DNA from: Stropharia rugosoannulata
Taxonomy: Eukaryota > Basidiomycota > Agaricomycetes > Agaricales > Strophariaceae
Direction: 5' to 3'
Assembly (NCBI GenBank): GCA_028532985.1
Contig: JANCIK010000007.1
Location: forward strand, 1,426,001-1,490,000
DNA length: 64,000 nucleotides
Each line of letters starts with the position of its first letter. Positions within the stretch are counted from its first letter, which is position 1. The notes beneath the pieces are model-generated. The model searched no databases. It saw only the letters and a list, made by a program, of their open reading frames with translations, and was not told where the DNA came from. Below are positions 11,078-22,500 of this stretch, one piece after another. A program made the position numbers and the translations under genes.

Positions 11078-12727
11078 ATGGGCGAAATAACCCCCTGCCT
11101 TCTGCAGCCTGCAAGTGCTGGCAGCAGCGCCTCAAATTTCGGCCAGCCCCTTTCTCCTCCGCAGTCCCCGCCTCCTTCTTCCCAAGGCACTTCCCCGGCC
11201 CATCTGAAGACACCAGCATCTTTCGTGGAGCACACACTAGCCGCCAGTGCAGCGCTGCCTCCATTGACATGGCGCAACTTCCACACAGAACTCGACTGGT
11301 TGAACATGTTCGTCATCTTTGGCCTTCCTCTTGTTGGGTTGGTCTGTGCCATTCGTACACCCCTGAGGTGGGAAACGGGACTGTTCGCAGTGGGGTACTA
11401 TTTTGTCACAGGTCTGGGCATTACCGCAGGTTACCATCGACTGTGGGCGCACCGTGCGTACAACGCTAGTGTTCCGCTGCAGTACTTCCTTGCAATTGCC
11501 GCCTCAGGCTCAGTACAAGGCTCCATCAAGTGGTGGTGCAGGGGCCACCGAGCTCATCATCGCTTCACGGACACAGACCTCGACCCGTATAATGCTCACC
11601 GTGGATTCTTCTACTCCCATGTCGGTTGGATCGTGCTCAAACCACGGAGGCGTGTGATAGCGGACGTCAGTGATTTGACCAAAAGCGCAGTCGTACGGTG
11701 GCAGCATCGATGGTTCATCCCGCTCCTTCTATTTGTGGGATTTGGTCTGCCTTCTTTGGTCCCAGGCCTTATTTGGGGTGACGCATGGGGAGGATGGGTA
11801 TACGCTGGCGTCGTGAGACTCATATTTGTGCACCACTCAACGTTCTGCGTTAACTCCCTCGCTCACTGGCTCGGGGAGACACCGTTTGACGACAAGCACA
11901 CTCCACGGGACCACTTCGCGACGGCATTGGTGACGATTGGCGAAGGGTACCACAATTTCCATCATCAGTTCCCGATGGACTACCGCAATGCCATTCGCTG
12001 GTACCAGTATGACCCCACTAAATGGTTTATTGGAGCGTGTGCCTATTTTGGGCTGGCCACACATTTGAAAGTACGTCGTTCGTCGGCTCTACCCGTGTCA
12101 CGGCTGATCGGCCTAGGTCTTCCCCGATAACGAGGTCCGCAAGGGCCAGCTAACAATGGAACTGAAAAAACTCGAGGTACAGCAATCGGCGATCAGGTGG
12201 CCTGCTCCGCATGCAGATCTCCCCGTCATCAGGTGGGAGGACTGTGAGTCCTAGTTATATCGGTCGAATGTCTACCTGCTTGTTAATCCGAGCAGTCCAG
12301 CAGCAGTCGCGCAAGCGCCCCTTGCTGCTTATTTCAGGGTTTATCCACGACGTGTCCACCTATGTCGATACCCATCCCGGAGGGAGGGCCGTGCTGGAGA
12401 AGTATGTCGGCGCAGATGCGACAGCGGCGTTCTTTGGGGGTGTTTATGATCACTCGAACGCGGCTCACAATGTGCGTTTTAGCCTATTTTTCGCTATTTA
12501 TCTTCGTGGAATTTCTTTACTTATGTGAGGTACTTTAGCTCCTTGCCATGAAACGTGTTGGTATCCTACTGGGCGGGATGCCCCATGCTCTTGATGAGAT
12601 GCGTGTCCCCCCAAGCGAGCGGCTGAAAATCACGAAGTACTCAGAAATAAGCGGATATACGGGGTATGTATCGGGGGGAGAAGCGGGAGGGCTGGAGGAC
12701 GACTTGGATTCTGACAAAGACTTATAG
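11078..12727 (+). CDS. OLE1: delta-9 acyl-CoA desaturase with C-terminal cytochrome b5 (copy A)
   Basis: Membrane di-iron desaturase that puts the first double bond into palmitoyl- and stearoyl-CoA at the ER. Four exons (11078-12070, 12117-12243, 12296-12471, 12539-12727) give 494 residues. The three histidine boxes are present: HRLWAH, HRAHH and HNFHH. Hydrophobic segments precede and separate them. The fused cytochrome b5 domain has its heme motif HPGG and the later HSNAAHN. The N-terminus MGEITPCLLQ is longer and more Ser/Pro-rich than in copy B (20975-22500). The third exon was placed by phase and by comparison with copy B; the last acceptor is TTTAG. The two copies are similar through the core but clearly diverged, so this is not a recent duplicate. 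Confidence 0.93.
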
Positions 12728-13749
12728 ATAATTAGCGCGTTTGCGCTCGTTCAAAATTACTCATTCAATATTGGGACTCTTGCTTACCTATTCGATACCC
12801 TCGCTTACTCTTGCTACACTAATCACGCGGACATGCCATTGAATTAATGAAACCTGAAAGGTCTCATTATTCAAGCTTAATACTACTATGGGAAAGACGG
12901 GATGGCTTTGAACGCGTCCATTCTACATTAACTTCTGTTTATTGTGCACATGGAGTATGATACAACTAGATTACAAGTGTTTTTGAGGAATTTAGTACCT
13001 TTTGGATATAGGTGGATGCTGCCGCCGGAGCGATTCACTCAGACTATGTAATGTAGGGTTCTCTACTTACGGGTTGTAAGTCAAATCGCGAATCTTGCGA
13101 GATGCGTGAATGATACTAATCGTGCAGGGAAAGATTTTCTCAAACTAAGGACTGACAAAGCTCATACCATAGTAGTTCCACCAGTTGAAAAAAAGGTCTA
13201 CGCTGGGATATAGAAACTCGAAACCGGCTAGCTGAGTCAATACTGGATCCGGGATTTGCTATGCGCTGTAGCGAACATGAATCGCGCAGCTTAATGTGAA
13301 TAACGTAAACTGGCATTAACATTGGATTGTTGTCTATAAAGGGCAACATCGTGTTTTTCGTTTACGAGGTGACCGTTGAACGTTAAATTGCGAGATAAAA
13401 GGCTCTTAGGCTTTGACATGACTTGAATCACTCATACCGTCTTAATTCTGCCTCGTATTTAAAATTCTACTGACCAGCTGTAGTACTCGGAAGTAGATGG
13501 TAATCGCTGCGCAAGACTGCCAATGGAATCCGGCGCAAAGATTATAATCAAGGGCAATTACAATAGCAGTACACATTGAAACGGTACGCTACGTCCCAAT
13601 AATAGGATGAGGAAAGTCTATAAAATGGTCCATGAATGTGCTACGAACTTGCAAGGCGGGTGCCTCGTTCAAAGACTACTTTCCTACTACATCGGCTGGC
13701 CCGGTCCTCTTTCAAAGGAATATCATCAACAACAAAAACAATCATTACG
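12728..13749. other. intergenic, no gene seen
   Basis: About 1 kb. TATAAAA near 13619-13625 is a likely TATA box for the gene starting at 13750. Nothing else was recognised. Confidence 0.5.
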
Positions 13750-14536
13750 ATGGTTCAATTCCAGCTACTTCTCTCTTTTTTCCTGCTGTTCGTTACACCT
13801 CTCATAACGGCAATGCCGACTGGAAGTCGTAGGTCAAGGGGCAGTAGTAGTCGGAGCAGCCCAAGTCACTCACACGCCGGTAAGCAGAGCACCGTTGCAC
13901 AAGCGCCAACCAGATAACTAACTTCACACTGTCACATAGATTTGGGCGTCAGTATATATCTCCGAGAAACTGGAAGAAATACAGCAGACTGGCATTTTGC
14001 GGTTGCATTGCGTATGCCTGAAGCGCACAAGGATATAATACATGAATATGCAATCTTTGGGTAAGTGAACTTGAGTCCACAAAAAATGAGATCCACAGCT
14101 AAGGGTTGTGTCCTGTGTTGGCATGCAACTTACCTCCCGGACCGCGAAAACACGGAGCAATTACCCAGTCGGCGGTCCAGTAGTTCCTGTGCACGGAGAG
14201 ACAACGGCAGAACAGCTTAAGGAAAGCGTGGAATCAATTATACACCACAACGTCCCCACAATCGCTATGATTTCTCATGAAGGATCATTCGAGAACTGTC
14301 TCGATTGTACAAGACATGCATTTACGGCACTCGCGCACGCAGGATATATCTCGGAGCATCTTCTTCAGGAGTTCAGTGCGTTCTACAATGCTAATTTTGA
14401 GACAGTACATCATGTCACAGATGCGTCTGTGCGCCATACACATCATGAGTCTTTGGAATACGAAAGGCAACATGGTATTGGGGTTTATGCTGGGTTTCCC
14501 CCTGCCTCTGGTCACAGTGGATACTCAGGGCATTAA
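13750..14536 (+). CDS. secreted protein of unknown family
   Basis: Three exons (13750-13879, 13940-14060, 14104-14536) join in phase to 227 residues. A strong signal peptide (MVQFQLLLSFFLLFVTPLIT) is followed by an Arg/Ser-rich stretch. The mature part is mixed alpha/beta in character, with DLGVSIYLRETGRN, a paired cysteine motif ENCLDCTRHAF, and a His-rich C-terminal half (HHVTDASVRHTHHESLE) ending in GHSGYSGH. The third acceptor is taken as CTAAG because the nearer CACAG would give an immediate stop. I do not recognise the family and there is no second copy in the window. Histidine clusters suggest possible metal contact; that is inference only. Confidence 0.7.
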
Positions 14537-14939
14537 CTGAAGAGGGCCAGAGAAAAGTCGGCGCGTGGAGACATGCAGACTGCAAGGGCACAGTCATTAC
14601 GCATACACACAAAGGACCTGTATACACTCCTAATATTATATAGATACATGTATGCGCATGCTACATTAAAACGATATATCTACTGCAGTGTGGATATTAT
14701 ATTTTGATTGATTGGGGGCTTCACTGCGTACAGAAACGCTGCACGGACGCAACTCGCACGTTGAACTTGCACGGACATTCATGCAGACCTTGTACGGACT
14801 CCAGACGAACGTGCCACTGACTTTTTAACTGAAATCGTATCTAAAATTATAATCAAGGCTTAATTAGTAGCTAGCATATTGCTTCGTCTTAGACAAGTAG
14901 GTGTACTAAGACGATATGACACGGCTTTTGCAGCCATCT

Positions 14940-15150
14940 ATTTTTGTCACTAGATACACAATTTCAAATACGACATGTGCTTCTCCAGACTCGGTGTCTG
15001 GGTTGCAAGTGGGTCGGAAACGACTTCGGACTTTCAATAAATGGCAGAATTAATACATGCTCTGCTACATATATGTGCAGGAGTACAACAGAAGTACATA
15101 TTGTATGCCCTACCCCTGGTCACAAAATACTGAGCGTAAGCTTTAGTGAT
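14940..15150. repeat. decayed relative of the MITE at 39 kb
   Basis: Blocks here match the element at 39016-39262 in order and orientation: a TTTCAAATACGACATGT segment, then GACTTCGGACTTTCAATAAA followed by TGGCAG, then a terminal TGGTCACAAAA. Indels separate the blocks. The spacer between 14537 and 15386 otherwise holds nothing recognisable. Confidence 0.4.
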
Positions 15151-15386
15151 CTACTATGTACCAAATACTTAGCGCTGTTGCTATAAATAACGAATGTATT
15201 CAAATATTGTGCAAATCTTCTCTTCCCACACTGCCAGGCATAGAATATTACTGAGCTGCCGTCTGGCCTCGTCAGCCGCAATTCCTATAGAGAGGCACGA
15301 TTGTTGTCAGATTAATCGAGCTGTGGAGGTATAAAATGTCTTTAGGTTCTATGTCGCTGGAGTAAAAAGGTCCACAACCTAGAAAG

Positions 15387-16466
15387 ATGTCCAATCTCCA
15401 GAACAAAACCGTTGTCGTCGTAGGAGGCTCCTCTGGCATTGGCTTTGGCGTGGCGCTTGCAGCGCTTCAAAACCAGGCCAGCTCAGTGACTATTGCATCT
15501 AGCAACGCAGATCGCGTCGCTAACGCCGTCGAGCGCTTGAAGGCGCACAAGCTCCCCGGCTCTGTTCGTGGCGAGGTGCTAGATGCAAAGGACACCACGG
15601 CCGTGAAGGACTTTGCGACGCGCCTCGGCACAGTCGACCACGTGGTATGGACCAGCGGCGACGTGCCTGATTTCTCGAATCCAACGGGTACCGAAGGTCA
15701 GTTGACCACTTGTGGCACACACCTCGTTCAGGTTACTCAAAGAGTATTCCTGTCTTGAACTCAGGTCTCTTTACGGTTCGTTTCTGGGGACCCTTTGTCC
15801 TGGCACAGAATATCAAGTTCAACGAAGGAGGCTCGCTGACTCTTACTGGAGGTAGGATCTGTATGTTATTAATGGTTAAAATGTTGTTTATAACATTAAT
15901 TTTTAGGACCCGGGGACCTTAGGCCATCTAAGGGAATTGGTGCAATTCAAGGTGGCGGTTGCGCCGGGATTGAAGGGCTCACTAAGGGTCTTGCCGTTGA
16001 CTTAGCACCTGTACGGGTAAACCTGGTGTCGCCTGGAGGGGTACGTCGAGCATCCTCCAAAATATACGTTATTTGACTGACCATTTACATACATGATTCT
16101 AGATAGAAACAGAGGTATGCTATATATTATCCTAAGAATAATTAAAGAGGTACTGAGCAGCATATTCTATTTTCCTCAGATATGGGACAAATTCCCCCCT
16201 GCGCTGAGGGATATGCGCCACGAGGTCACACAGAAATTGCTTATAAAGCGTATGGGACTGCCGGATGAGGTGCGTCGACGTTTAATGATTCTGAAATGCG
16301 CTTCATGTTAAATTTTGAACTTATTAGCTGGCTGAGGCCTACATCTTCCTCATGAAGTGAGTCGTCTTTATTATTTGCTTCCCTCACGCTCAATCTAATT
16401 TGTCCTAGATGCGGGTATATAACTGGCCAGCGTATCAATGTTGACGGTGGATACACTCTGGGCTGA
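15387..16466 (+). CDS. atypical short-chain dehydrogenase/reductase (SDR copy 3)
   Basis: About 239 residues over seven exons, all joining in phase. The start is MSNLQNKTVVVVGGSSGIG. VWTSGDVPDF follows, then after the first intron LFTVRFWGPFVLAQN and GGSLTLTG, then GDLRPSKGIGAIQGGGCAG, the LAVDLAPVRVNLVSPG core, an IETE micro-exon, IWDKFPPALRD, a short LAEAYIFLMK exon and GQRINVDGGYTLG. Y-x-x-x-K is replaced by Q-G-G-G-C, as in all sister copies. TATAAAA lies at 15330-15336. Copies 3 and 4 are the closest pair and form a direct tandem with two wrecked copies between them. Rossmann fold and cofactor loop are sure. Catalysis is doubtful without the Tyr/Lys pair. Confidence 0.88.
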
Positions 16467-16588
16467 GATATGAGCTGAACGCAATGTAGGCTACTAGTGT
16501 GAGCCCGAATCTACCAAAGCTATATAGGAAGTGTACAACTTCCTTCCTGAGCACGTCGAATTAATATTTTTGACAATTTTTCACGTGA

Positions 16589-16703
16589 ATGACGACTCCT
16601 CAGAACAAAACCTCGCTAGTGAAATGATAATTACATCCAGCAGGTGCAATCTGTCGCTTAAAGGCGCACATTCTTCCAGGCGCCGTGCGCGTCGAGGTGT
16701 CGC
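16589..16703 (+). pseudogene. relic A of an SDR gene, 5' exon
   Basis: Begins with an ATG context reading MTTPQNKT, matching the MATLQNKT start of the SDR family here. After a gap where the cofactor loop should be, it resumes with a segment matching ASLVIIASS and then RLKAHILPGAVRVEV, the counterpart of RLKAHKLPGSVRGEV. Stops and deletions make it non-coding. Confidence 0.7.
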
Positions 16704-16734
16704 GGCCGAAAATTCCCTACCCTGAACTTTTTGC

Positions 16735-16850
16735 TAATGCAGTGATCATGGCATTACGCGATGTTGGGTGCTTGATACATAGCAAACAAATTCCCTGGAA
16801 ATGTACGCGTCGATGTTCTCGATATGCTGAACGTCGTGGCATTTATGCAG
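16735..16850 (+). pseudogene. relic B of an SDR gene, 5' exon
   Basis: A second shattered copy directly after relic A. It contains GCAGTGATCATGGCA (counterpart of the SVIIAS codons), then a stretch reading KFPGNVRVDVLDML, which matches KLPGNVRGEVL in SDR copy 1. It is too damaged to code. Confidence 0.65.
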
Positions 16851-17288
16851 GCCGCAGCATGCCATTATAGAACACAGTTAGCAGCCGGCACATTGGCAGC
16901 AGAATGTCCTTTGTGCTTGCTGCCAAAATGGCTGAATGTGTGAACATTTCGACCCCAGTCCCAACTGAATTGACGGTAATAAGTGATTGCTCCTTCCAAA
17001 TGTATTTCTGCCAGTCAAACTTGAGATCTTGAGAGAGTTGACATGACCAAATGGCGACCATGGCAGCTGATTGTATACATGGGTTATTTATAGCAGCGCT
17101 ACCTCTTAGATGATCCTCACACTTAAGGTTGGTGGGAGCTCCACTTTGCATTTCGCACCACAATAGCAATTCATGACTAGCACTATTCCCACAAAATGCT
17201 CTTATTCTCTGGACATATCCCTGGTGGATCATGCCATGGGTATAAAATGACTATAGATGCTATGCTGCTGGATCAAGAAAGCCCACAT

Positions 17289-18400
17289 ATGTCCAAATTT
17301 CTTCAGACCAAAACCGTTGTCGTTGTCGGAGGCTCCTCCGGTATTGGGTTTGGCGTGGCGCTCGCGGCGCTCCAGAACCAGGCCAGCTTGGTGATCATTG
17401 CGTCCAGCAACGCAGACCGCGTCGCTAATGCCGTTGAGCGCTTGAAAGCTCACAAGCTCCCCGGCTCTGTTCGCGGGGAGGTGCTCGATGCGAAGGACAC
17501 TGCAGCCGTGAAAGACTTTGCGACACGTCTTGGTGCAGTCGATCACGTAGTATGGACGAGCGGTGAGGTGCCGAACTTCATAGATTCAAGATCAGCCGAT
17601 GGTCAGTGAAGACTACTCGCGTCACGCATTGTTCAGGTCGCTGAAATCACTTTTTATTTGCCCTTAACGAATAGCCGGTGCCTTTGCTGTTCGTTTCTGG
17701 GGACCTTTTGCCCTGGCGCATAATCTCACGTTCAATGAAGGAGGCTCGCTGACTTTCACTGGAGGTAGGCTTTGTAGCATTAGCAGCTAATTGGTAGATG
17801 AATACTAACTATTTTAATTAATCCAAATTTCCAGGACCCGGAGATCTTAGACCCCTTAAGGGTATTGGCGCAATTCAAGGTGGCGGGTGCGCCAGCATTG
17901 AAGGGCTCACTAAGGGTCTTGCCGTAGATTTGGCTCCAGTACGGGTTAACCTTGTTTCGCCTGGAATGGTGCGTTGAACCTCCTGTAAATTGTTGTGTTT
18001 AATTTGAAATTGGCTTTGTTTAAATAGATTGAGACAGAGGTGCGTTATATGACCTTTGGAAAGACATTATGAGATGCTGAGTCACACATGTTATTAACTG
18101 TAGTTATGGGACAAATTTCCCTCTGTGCTAAGGGATACCCGCCACGGGGCTACCGAGAAATTGCTTATCAAACGTATAGGCTTGCCAGATGAAGTGCGTC
18201 GCCGTCTGCTGTACTCTTGAGGTGCTTCTATAGATTAATCTCGAGCCTATTCAGTTGGCAGAAGCCTACATATTCCTTATGAAGTGGGTCCAAGTATCGT
18301 TCATCTATATTTCTCACGCTCAATGGGATCGGTGCTTTTTAGATGCGGGTATATAACTGGTCAGCGTATCAATGTCGACGGTGGATACGCTCTGGGCTGA
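17289..18400 (+). CDS. atypical short-chain dehydrogenase/reductase (SDR copy 4)
   Basis: The start is placed at 17289 (MSKFLQTKTVVVVGGSSGIG) rather than at an in-frame ATG further up, because this gives the length of the paralogues and a TATA box (17241-17247) lies just before it. Exons join as in copy 3: VWTSGEVPNF, GAFAVRFWGPFALAHN, GGSLTFTG, GAIQGGGCASIEG, LAVDLAPVRVNLVSPG, IETE, LWDKFPSVLRD, LAEAYIFLMK and GQRINVDGGYALG. The catalytic site again reads Q-G-G-G-C. Close to copy 3 in sequence, so the tandem duplication is fairly recent. Substrate unknown. Confidence 0.88.
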
Positions 18401-18726
18401 GGCATAGACATATTTGCCCCGCGCAATATCTGTCACAAAACGGTCTCGTTACCGCCTGGGTGCCTTCATCAATGTGTAATAATTACCATGCCAGATATGG
18501 ACCATAGGACAAATATTGACACCGTTCTGTCAAACGCAAGTACTATAAGTATCTTACATGTCTTATGGGAATTTGAACGAAATCCTTCAAGTTCCGAGTC
18601 CATAAAGATTGATACAAGAGAAATAAGCCTCCTTTCAAGCTCTTTGGCCACTCAGGCGAGGTTCCCTCGTTCCCTTCCAATGAATTATGTTCTTTCGTCT
18701 CATTATAAACTCTTACATGTAAGCCT

Positions 18727-18871
18727 ATTGCCGAGGTTTAATGACTTTTCTGATGAAGTGAGGTCTCAGTTGGGAGTAAATCTTTTATTTTTCAATGCAT
18801 ACTGACCCACATGTATGTGTGGACATATAACAGGCCAACGAATCAACAACGATGCTGCTCTGATAATATAG
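18727..18871 (+). pseudogene. relic C of an SDR gene, 3' exons
   Basis: Two short matches to the last two exons of the SDR family. ATTGCCGAGGTT...TTTCTGATGAA followed by GTGAGG corresponds to the IAEAYIFLMK exon with its donor, although the frame is broken by indels. Some 80 bp on, a stretch reads CGHITGQRINNDAAL, the counterpart of CGYITGQRINVDGGY. The 5' two thirds are not recognisable. Confidence 0.6.
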
Positions 18872-19288
18872 CATGGTGTGTGTAGACTCTGCATTGTAAC
18901 CCTTGCGGTGGTTAATAGATCTAGGTAGATGTAGACGGCTTTGTGTGGTCATGCTCTTGATGGATTGTACTCCGAAATAGACGGTAGGAGTCCCAGCTGA
19001 CCCATTTTGTGATGGACATGCATGATTTTGATGAAGCATGTATGGAGGCAGTTCAATGTATGTATATGCTTGAGTATAGTAGATGTATTTTTGCAAATTT
19101 TCTGACTCTTCTAATGATGATCTTTTGAGATATACCTGAAAGATGTGGTTTGTACAAGGCTTGTATCTACATTTAGACACAGGTTGAACATATAAAGAAG
19201 GAAGCCTCAAGGTAGTTTGTTGGAGAGTCGCATGTCAATCCCATTCTTTACCAAGAAATATCATACCGCAATATTTAACAAGCAGGCT

Positions 19289-19905
19289 ATGCTTTTCTCT
19301 GTAGCATTACTAGGAGCTTTATCCTCTTCATCAGCCCTTCTCACAAATGCACCCCGAGAATATAACCTTACTTCCCAAGCGTTGGAAAAGCGCTTTGACA
19401 ACGCGTTCCTGACTTTCTACTCGCCAGCCGGCGTCGTGGGTGCATGCGGAATGGAAGTTTTAAACAGTGACTTTGTAAGTTTATTTTATATTTACCATGT
19501 CCTCGAGTTATATAATACTTACAACACGGTAGGCCGTGGCGCTAACCAGCTCCGTATGTATACTAGGCAGGGTAATCAAATAATTAATCAATAGTCCCCG
19601 GCCTACTTTCTTTCTAGTTGGGCGATGAACTGATCTGCTTTATCTAGCTATGGGATAGTGGTGCACACTGCTTTGAAATCGTCACAATCATTGCAGACGG
19701 GAAGACAATGGTAGCAGAAATCTTGGATGAGGTATGATAGTATTCTCCCCGCTCGTATCTTTTCTATAAATTTTGTAATATTACTGACGATGGACAGTGT
19801 CCCGGGTGCACAAGTGACGGCCTTGACCTTACAGAAGGCCTTTTTGAATTCTTCTCCCCACTCTCTGACGGTAGTCTTGACGCCACCTGGAATTTTAATA
19901 CATGA
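19289..19905 (+). CDS. secreted RlpA-like double-psi beta-barrel protein
   Basis: Four exons (19289-19474, 19533-19553, 19648-19731, 19798-19905) give 132 residues. The start is the ATG before LFSVALLGALSSSSAL, a signal peptide. The mature part reads LTFYSPAGVVGACGME, then AVALTSS on a 21-nt exon, then HCFEIVTIIADGKTMVAEILDE, CPGCTSDGLDLTEGLFEF and DATWNF. This is the pattern of the small barwin/RlpA-like proteins common in basidiomycete secretomes, related to the catalytic-fold domain of expansins. The DxCPxC core is kept, here as DECPGC. An ATATAAAG lies about 95 bp upstream. Such proteins are linked to walls and to stress or fruiting; the precise role is unknown. Confidence 0.88.
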
Positions 19906-20974
19906 GCCGATGCACGTACCATGTATGCAGAGTACATTGTACGGGTTCGGTAACTGTGCACAAGCTCTAGTGAAAGGGAATCGCAATAGATACCACTCTG
20001 GAAAACAAATTGTTTATGTATTAAATTGATGTTTCTCCTTGAATCTAAAAGCTGGTTGCACTTGAGGATTTCTCTTCCACAACAGCCCAAAGAGGATTAG
20101 GGGCACAATTCAGCTCACCAACAACTGGGTGGACCCAACTTTCAAGAAGAAACCCCGGGTCCGGCGGCGGTACCACCGACCCACACAAAAATATACTTGA
20201 GTCAAAAATATACTCGTGTACACAGGCATGCACACATGACCGGGACCGATGACCGACTCGTATGTCAAGAACGGTTTATTAAAAGAGGAAAGATAGAAAT
20301 AAAAGATGTAAAAAAAGATGTAAAGACGATCATCATGATCGTTCCTCCCACCGTTCTACTAACTCCATATGGAGATGACAGGTGTTTACTCTAAATTCGA
20401 ATTTCATAGAGCCTATTCCCTGAAGATAAGCTGTGACGTAGGGCCTAGAATCTGGATGGGCCGCGTCTATGACAATGCGTCTCCATCATCCATGACATTA
20501 GCAATGCCACAAGTTAGGAATGCTTTACTCATCCACCATTTCTTTGGGGAGACCGAGCACGATAACGGCAATTACACTAGCTCCTACTCCACACTTACTT
20601 CGCTAGTCCATCTCGGGTAGAAAGATATCCGGATCCGGTATTCATTGTCGCATGGAGGACAAGCGCCGTTAATTGCACGAGACAAAGTCCACAATTCCCC
20701 GTCTTTCAAGTTGTTTCGAATATTGCGTGGGATTACTCTATCTACATGTGAATAGAAATCAAAGAAATGCTATATGATTCGGTCTTCTTCCGCCTATGTA
20801 CAATCGCCTCGTCATTTCTACGTCGTGCGCCACTCGTCGCACGAGTGATGCAAAATAATGTGTATTGCAGATGTAAAGTGAAAAAATATTTTGTTGTGTG
20901 GGGCAGGGGAAGCGTGAAGAAGCATGAATAATCATGAGAACGAGAAAACAGACGACCAGATAAAAAAGATGCAA
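19906..20974. other. intergenic between convergent genes
   Basis: About 1.1 kb holding the 3' sides of the RlpA-like gene and of desaturase copy B. A frame at 20369-20620 ends in ETEHDNGNYTSSYSTL but has no start context, paralogue or domain. No gene is called. Confidence 0.45.
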
Positions 20975-22500
20975 TCAACCGAGGAGACCCTCGCCGTCAG
21001 ATTGTGCAGTGCTGCTTCCGTACGGTGAGCTCAGCTCGTTGTATCGCGCGATCTTTAGCCGTTGCGAAGGGGGTACAACCTTGTCATCGACGCCCTGTGG
21101 CATCCCGCCGTGCAATACACCGACGCGCTTCATGGCGAGTAGGTTGTGAGCGGCGTTTGAGTGGTCGTAGACACCACCGAAGAATGCTGTTGTAGCATCC
21201 TTGCCGATGAACTTAATGAGGAGGTGGGGTCCTCCAGGGTGCTCATCGACGAAAGAAGAGACATCATGAATGAATCCAGAAATGAGAATGAGTGGGCGCT
21301 TCGCGGCTTGTTCCTGGTCTATTTCTTGGTCAACAATTGGTAGTATGATGAAAGAGAAATAGACGTACAGCTATCCCAGCTGATAACGGGTAGGTCGTTG
21401 CTATCTGAAGGCCATGCGAGACGTTCCTGAGTGGCCTTGAGCTTCTTCAATTCCATAGTCAGTTGACCCTTGCGGACTTCGTTCTCAGGGAAAACCTTGA
21501 GGTGGCTGGCAAGACCCATCTTCTGGCAAGTCCAGATGAACCATTTGGTAGGGTCGTACTGGTACCATTTAATGGCATTACGATAGTCCATAGGGAACTG
21601 ATGATGGAAGTTGTGGTATCCCTCGCCAATGGTTGCAAAAGCAGTGATGGCATGGTCGCGAGGGGTGTGCTTGTCATCGAAAGGACTCTCGCCGAGCCAG
21701 TGAGCAAGGGAGTTGACACAGAAGGTGGACTAAAAATAGATTTAGCGGAAATTTATTTTTCGTGATCGGAATATACATACGTGGTGAACGAAGCACAACC
21801 TAAGGACACCGGCATAGATGTAGCCACCGCGAGCGTCGCCCCAAAGCATCCATGGAATGATAGTCGGAATGATGAATCCGCACAAAAGGATGAGACTGAG
21901 GTAGTGCTTGTGTTGCCACCGCACCACGGGATTCTTGCTCAGGTCACTGACATCCGCAACACCGGGCCTACGGCGAGGCTTCACGAGCATCCAGCCGATA
22001 TGGGAGTAGAAAAAGCCCTTGTGCGCATTGTAGGGGTCGAGGTCGGTGTCGGTATAACGGTGGTGGGCACGGTGACCACGGCACCACCATTTGATGGATC
22101 CCTCAACGGCACCGGAGCCCATCATGGCCAAGGCGTATTGCAAGGGAAGCGACGCGTTGTAGGAACGGTGAGACCACAGACGATGATAACCTGCGGTGAT
22201 ACCGAGACCCGTCACGAAATAGTAAAACACGGCGAAGCAGAAGGTCTCCCAGCGCAGGGGGGTGAACATGGCGCCGATGAGACCAATGACGGGGGTGACG
22301 CAGAGGATGGTGACGCTCAGCCAGTTGAGCTCGTTGCGGAAGTTGTTCCACTGGAAGGGCGGAAGCGGCTTCTGGGTCTTGAGCGTGTGCTGGACATAGT
22401 TGTCGGGGATGTTGAGGTCGGCGGGGATCTCCTCTGCGAGGTCTTTCGCTTTTGCGGCTCTCTGCGCCGCGGAGACGGACGCGGATTGCGTGGAGGACAT
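20975..22500 (-). CDS. OLE1: delta-9 acyl-CoA desaturase with C-terminal cytochrome b5 (copy B)
   Basis: Three exons (22500-21781, 21729-21369, 21318-20975) give 474 residues. The start MSSTQSASVSAAQRAAKAKD has the usual basidiomycete OLE1 look. Histidine boxes are HRLWSH, HRAHH and HNFHH. Two hydrophobic pairs flank the first box. The cytochrome b5 part shows GFIHDVSSFVDEHPGGP and HSNAAHNLLAMKRVG. It is an ER enzyme that makes palmitoleic and oleic acid from the CoA esters using electrons passed through its own b5 domain. The upstream 300 bp are notably C-rich. Codon use is more GC-biased than in the neighbours, which fits a well-expressed housekeeping copy. I take it as the main OLE1, with copy A as the divergent paralogue. 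Confidence 0.96.

Noticed and set aside
20369..20620. Open frame ending ETEHDNGNYTSSYSTL in the gap behind the RlpA-like gene
   Set aside because: No start context, no splice partner, no paralogue, and it sits in a 3' flank between convergent genes.
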